A stretch of DNA of 8,396 nt from Dehalococcoidia bacterium (GTDB taxonomy: Bacteria > Chloroflexota > Dehalococcoidia > Dehalococcoidales > Fen-1064), in contig DUES01000216.1 in NCBI GenBank assembly GCA_011192055.1, positions 1-8,396 of the forward strand, read 5' to 3'. Below the pieces are notes generated by a model, which was not told where the DNA came from, did not search any database, and was given only the letters and a program-made list of their open reading frames with translations. A program made the translations under genes and the position numbers. Positions 6,098-8,396 of this stretch are shown here, piece after piece; position 1 is the stretch's first letter, and every line of letters begins with the position of its first letter.

Positions 6098-8011
6098 TTA
6101 GTCCAGTTTTTCCGCGCTTTGCAGTTTGTCGGCAACGTCCTTCATGCCGAGTTCCTCCAGTTTGGACCTGGTCGGCCGTCCGGTATCCACATTCCAGCCG
6201 CGTAGTTCGTAGTAGCTATCCCTGGTTGTTTCCCATTGGGCGGCATCGAGTGGTTCAGGCAGTAACTCCGGACTGTGGACTTTGATAACCTCCTTAAACA
6301 TGTCGGGGTAAAGCGTATCATCATTCTTGTGGCGGTTTTCCCTCAGCACCATGATGGACCTGCGCAGGTTCCAGATTCTTTCCCCGGTCTTCCATAACTC
6401 GTCCGCGTTCATGTCCATCCCCGTAATTGCCGACAGGAGCTGACTTTCGAAGATTCGCACGTCCATTTCAGGGGGATGGAAGAACAGTTCAGGAGAGCTT
6501 GCGAACTCGCAGATGAGCAGGGAGTTCCTCAGGCATTGCTGATTTTGTACCCACACGGTTTCGCGTTCAATCCCCTGGTATATGTTTTGGTGTTTGCCTT
6601 CACTTTCTCCTTCGAGATAACCGCCGGGTACACCAAACCATTCGGCAACCTCCGGATGTATACCAAAACCACTCACATAATCATGGCATGAGTTGAACGG
6701 GTCCCTGGAGTCGGTTGCCCAGTGCAGCGCCTCTCCTACTCCTCTTATGTGGTGAGACCTGTGACCCCAGGCCGGGAAGATGGACTTGTACAGCTCCAGG
6801 GCGCGGTCTCCAAACTGCTCGGCAGCCCTGGCCACACCCTGGGAGAGAGGACTGGTCCCATCTGCAATCCCGCCCAGCAGTTCTTCCAGGAACTCGTGGT
6901 GAGCTTGCGTACCACCAAACTCCGGCTCCTTGCGCCTCTCTACAGCCGGAATGGAAGAAAGTCCAAAATCTTCCTTTGTCAGTATCCCGGTCTCCTTGAT
7001 GGTGCGGTAAAAGAACAGCATAACTCCTACCAGTTCGAAGTTATTGATACCCAGCTTCTGGGACAGGATATTACCTTCCCACATACCTTTGATACTTTCA
7101 CCCATGGCATCGTTACCGCTGGAGTACTGGTACCAGTTATCGTTGCATAACTGGGCTCCTTTGCCTATCCCGGGAATGTCGTAGACGCCATGGCACTGAT
7201 AGGGGCAGGCGTAACAGCCTGTAAATCCCTTCAGGTAGTCCTTTGCCATCTGTACCTTGACTTTTTCGCTTTTCTGGGGATACCGTCCCCATAGCTGGCG
7301 CGGCCCCGCTACCCACTCTCCGGCCTCCTTCCGCTGGCTGAGCAGTTTCATGAAGTCGTCAGGCCGTGCAATTTTAACAGTACCCGTTCCACGGGTGACG
7401 ATTGCCTTCAGGTTCTTGGAACCCATCACGGCGCCGTAGCCGCCCTGTCCGGCGGCGCCGGAGGTCTCGTTGATGATAATGGCCATCCGGCTCAGGTTTT
7501 CACCTGCCGGCCCTATGGTGAGTACGGAAGCCTTCGGGTGACTGTCCATCAGCCTTTGCTGGGTCTCAAACGTATCAAAGCCCCACAGGTTACGGGCATC
7601 CTTAATCTCAACCTCATCATCAAGTATCGACAGGTAGACCGGCTTCTCCGCCTTCCCGACAACCACGATGCCGTCGTAGCCGGCGTACTTGAGTTCCGAA
7701 GGGAACTTTCCCCCGAACCCGGAGTAGGTAAACAGCTCATCGGGATAGCACTGGGGTGCAATAGCGGATATAGTCGCCCGGGAAAACGGTCCGCTGGTAC
7801 CCGTAAGCGGCCCCACCGAGAGAATCAGCGGGCTATCGGGATGGAAGGCATCTACCTTCGGGCAGCCCAGTTCCCAGAATATCCTGCTGTTCAGGCCGAC
7901 ACCGCCGATGTATTTCTCTATCTCGAAGTCCGAGGTGGGTACCTTCGTTATCTTTCCACTGGTAAGGTCAACCCAGAGGACCTTTCCGGCCCAACCGTAT
8001 GATGCAGTCAT
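6098..8011 (-). CDS. AOR-family tungsten oxidoreductase, copy 2 (complete)
   Basis: This 637-residue protein is a full-length aldehyde:ferredoxin oxidoreductase family member. Domain 1 (about 1-208) ends in the signature QGGYGAVMGSKNLKAIVTRG. Cluster ligands are C266, C269 and C273 (CYACPYQC) with C501 as fourth. C289 (KGAQLC) aligns with the tungsten-ligating Cys322 of BamB in class II benzoyl-CoA reductase, where classical AORs have Glu. The two pterin motifs are altered: DxxGLD reads QKLGIN (318-323) and DxxGLC reads NSLLIC (496-501). The C-terminus (TGMDMNADELW, ERIWNLRRS, YYELRGWN, GRPTRSKLEELG) is typical. The segment carrying BamB Glu251/His260 appears missing, so benzoyl-CoA reduction should not be assumed. 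The ATG at 8011 follows AAGGAGG (8022-8028). The polyferredoxin gene ends 5 nt upstream and is the presumed electron partner. The exact reaction is unknown. Confidence 0.92.
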   Translation of the reverse strand: MTASYGWAGKVLWVDLTSGKITKVPTSDFEIEKYIGGVGLNSRIFWELGCPKVDAFHPDSPLILSVGPLTGTSGPFSRATISAIAPQCYPDELFTYSGFGGKFPSELKYAGYDGIVVVGKAEKPVYLSILDDEVEIKDARNLWGFDTFETQQRLMDSHPKASVLTIGPAGENLSRMAIIINETSGAAGQGGYGAVMGSKNLKAIVTRGTGTVKIARPDDFMKLLSQRKEAGEWVAGPRQLWGRYPQKSEKVKVQMAKDYLKGFTGCYACPYQCHGVYDIPGIGKGAQLCNDNWYQYSSGNDAMGESIKGMWEGNILSQKLGINNFELVGVMLFFYRTIKETGILTKEDFGLSSIPAVERRKEPEFGGTQAHHEFLEELLGGIADGTSPLSQGVARAAEQFGDRALELYKSIFPAWGHRSHHIRGVGEALHWATDSRDPFNSCHDYVSGFGIHPEVAEWFGVPGGYLEGESEGKHQNIYQGIERETVWVQNQQCLRNSLLICEFASSPELFFHPPEMDVRIFESQLLSAITGMDMNADELWKTGERIWNLRRSIMVLRENRHKNDDTLYPDMFKEVIKVHSPELLPEPLDAAQWETTRDSYYELRGWNVDTGRPTRSKLEELGMKDVADKLQSAEKLD

Positions 8012-8016
8012 CTTAT

Positions 8017-8396
8017 CTAGTCCTCCTTCTTTCCCGCCAGCGCCAGCGCATTGAAATTACAGTACTCCATGCATATCGGCCCCTCTGTCCTGTCGCGGCA
8101 GAGGTCGCACATGAAGGCAATACTCTTTTCCGGGTGCATTTTTATGCTTGGAGGGTCGAAGGGGCAGGCCTCGATGCGGAGGCTGCATCCGTCACATTCG
8201 TCCGGGTTGATATACTTGACACCGGTTGTCCCATCGATGCAGAGGGCAGTATCCTGGTGGGGGCAGGCATCGTAGCACTTCGGGGAGGAACACTGCCGGC
8301 ACACATTAAACGTAAACTCGGCGGTGAGGCGGTTGCCGGTCAATTCACCCCGGGACAGTGTCTGCCCCTGTTCTCCCTCGTGGTACAGGGAACACA
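8017..8396 (-). CDS. Polyferredoxin, copy 2 (5' end off right edge; altered third cluster)
   Basis: This is the second copy of the AOR partner ferredoxin, visible from residue 32 (by copy 1 numbering) to the stop; the first 31 codons lie outside. The frame is open across the right edge, and TTG at 8343 is not a real start because the Cys-rich N-terminus continues through it. The second and fourth cysteine groups are intact. The third reads CDGCSLRIEAC, where Gly102 has become Ser and Cys104 has become Arg (codon 8176-8178, TGC to CGC), so one ligand of a four-Cys cluster is missing. The gene ends at TAG (8019-8017), where copy 1 has CAG, so it is three residues shorter and no longer overlaps the AOR start. 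Eleven of 125 compared residues differ from copy 1, more than in the AOR. It may hold a three-iron or no third cluster. Confidence 0.88.
   Translation of the reverse strand, partial: CSLYHEGEQGQTLSRGELTGNRLTAEFTFNVCRQCSSPKCYDACPHQDTALCIDGTTGVKYINPDECDGCSLRIEACPFDPPSIKMHPEKSIAFMCDLCRDRTEGPICMEYCNFNALALAGKKED
8022..8028 (-). promoter_or_regulatory. Ribosome binding site for AOR copy 2
   Basis: AAGGAGG lies 10 nt before the ATG at 8011, within the last ferredoxin codons, exactly as in copy 1. Translation of the AOR therefore stays possible although the stop/start overlap has been lost. Confidence 0.8.

Larger units (their letters stand above)
7688..8396 (-). repeat. Direct repeat, right copy of the ferredoxin-AOR cassette
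   Basis: Right-hand partner of 1-709, in the same orientation. Most differences in the AOR part are silent (about 25 base changes but five residue changes over 108 codons), so both AOR copies have been held under selection. The ferredoxin part has more replacements. Confidence 0.9.

Noticed and set aside
5790..6285. Two plus-strand open frames across promoter B and the hairpin region
   Set aside because: They read through perfect palindromes into the 3' end of the AOR gene. The shared VPTVYD peptide with a minus-strand frame at 841-1029 is only a translation of the promoter element common to both places.
6098..8011. Calling the AOR protein BamB (benzoyl-CoA reductase)
   Set aside because: The Cys at position 289 and the FeS partner fit, but the region carrying BamB Glu251/His260 appears missing and no other bam gene is seen.
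8017..8343. A TTG start at 8343 giving a complete 108-residue ferredoxin
   Set aside because: The frame stays open to the window edge and encodes the same residues as copy 1 upstream of this point, including the last Cys of the first cluster.
1..8396. CRISPR arrays, tRNA or rRNA genes, transposases, toxin-antitoxin or phage genes
   Set aside because: Read on both strands, no regularly spaced short repeats, tRNA-like cloverleafs or proteins of these types were seen.

Overview
The window looks like part of a catabolic locus from a strictly anaerobic bacterium. The evidence is a tungsten-type aldehyde oxidoreductase (AOR) family enzyme present in two copies, each paired with a four-cluster ferredoxin, together with two CaiB/BaiF (family III) CoA-transferases, a small nitroreductase-fold flavoprotein and a zinc alcohol dehydrogenase. 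No gene in the window fixes the taxonomy. The gene mix and the G/C-hairpin-rich intergenic repeat remind me of sediment or subsurface Chloroflexota (Dehalococcoidia-like), but that is a low-confidence impression.

Layout, left to right. (1) Bases 1-800, minus strand: the first 108 codons of AOR copy 1, preceded by its complete polyferredoxin gene with a 4-nt ATGA overlap. (2) Bases 801-1093: a divergent promoter region. (3) Bases 1094-4115, plus strand: CoA-transferase A, CoA-transferase B (TTG start) and a nitroreductase-like gene, spaced as one operon. (4) Bases 4135-5661, minus strand: a zinc alcohol dehydrogenase, converging on the nitroreductase gene, and upstream of it a small unknown acidic protein. 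(5) Bases 5662-6097: non-coding, with a minus-strand promoter and a chain of perfect hairpins. (6) Bases 6098-8396, minus strand: complete AOR copy 2 and the truncated 5' part of its polyferredoxin gene.

The two ferredoxin-AOR cassettes are direct repeats. Bases 1-709 align without gaps to 7688-8396 with about 53 mismatches counted by eye (about 92-93% identity). In the right-hand copy the ferredoxin has lost one iron-sulfur ligand (Cys to Arg at position 104) and stops three codons early, which abolishes the ATGA overlap. A second notable signal is a 41-nt promoter element, TTGACA-17-TAGACT followed by a conserved GTGGGAACCG or GTAGGAACCG, found upstream of both the CoA-transferase operon (plus strand) and the small unknown gene (minus strand). 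This suggests shared control.

Probable logic (inference): a carboxylic acid is activated to its CoA thioester by one or both CoA-transferases. The AOR-ferredoxin module performs a low-potential two-electron reaction on an aldehyde/acid or an activated acyl group, with the polyferredoxin carrying electrons as in AorAB or BamBC. The alcohol dehydrogenase and the flavoprotein handle neighbouring redox steps. The substrate cannot be read from the sequence.
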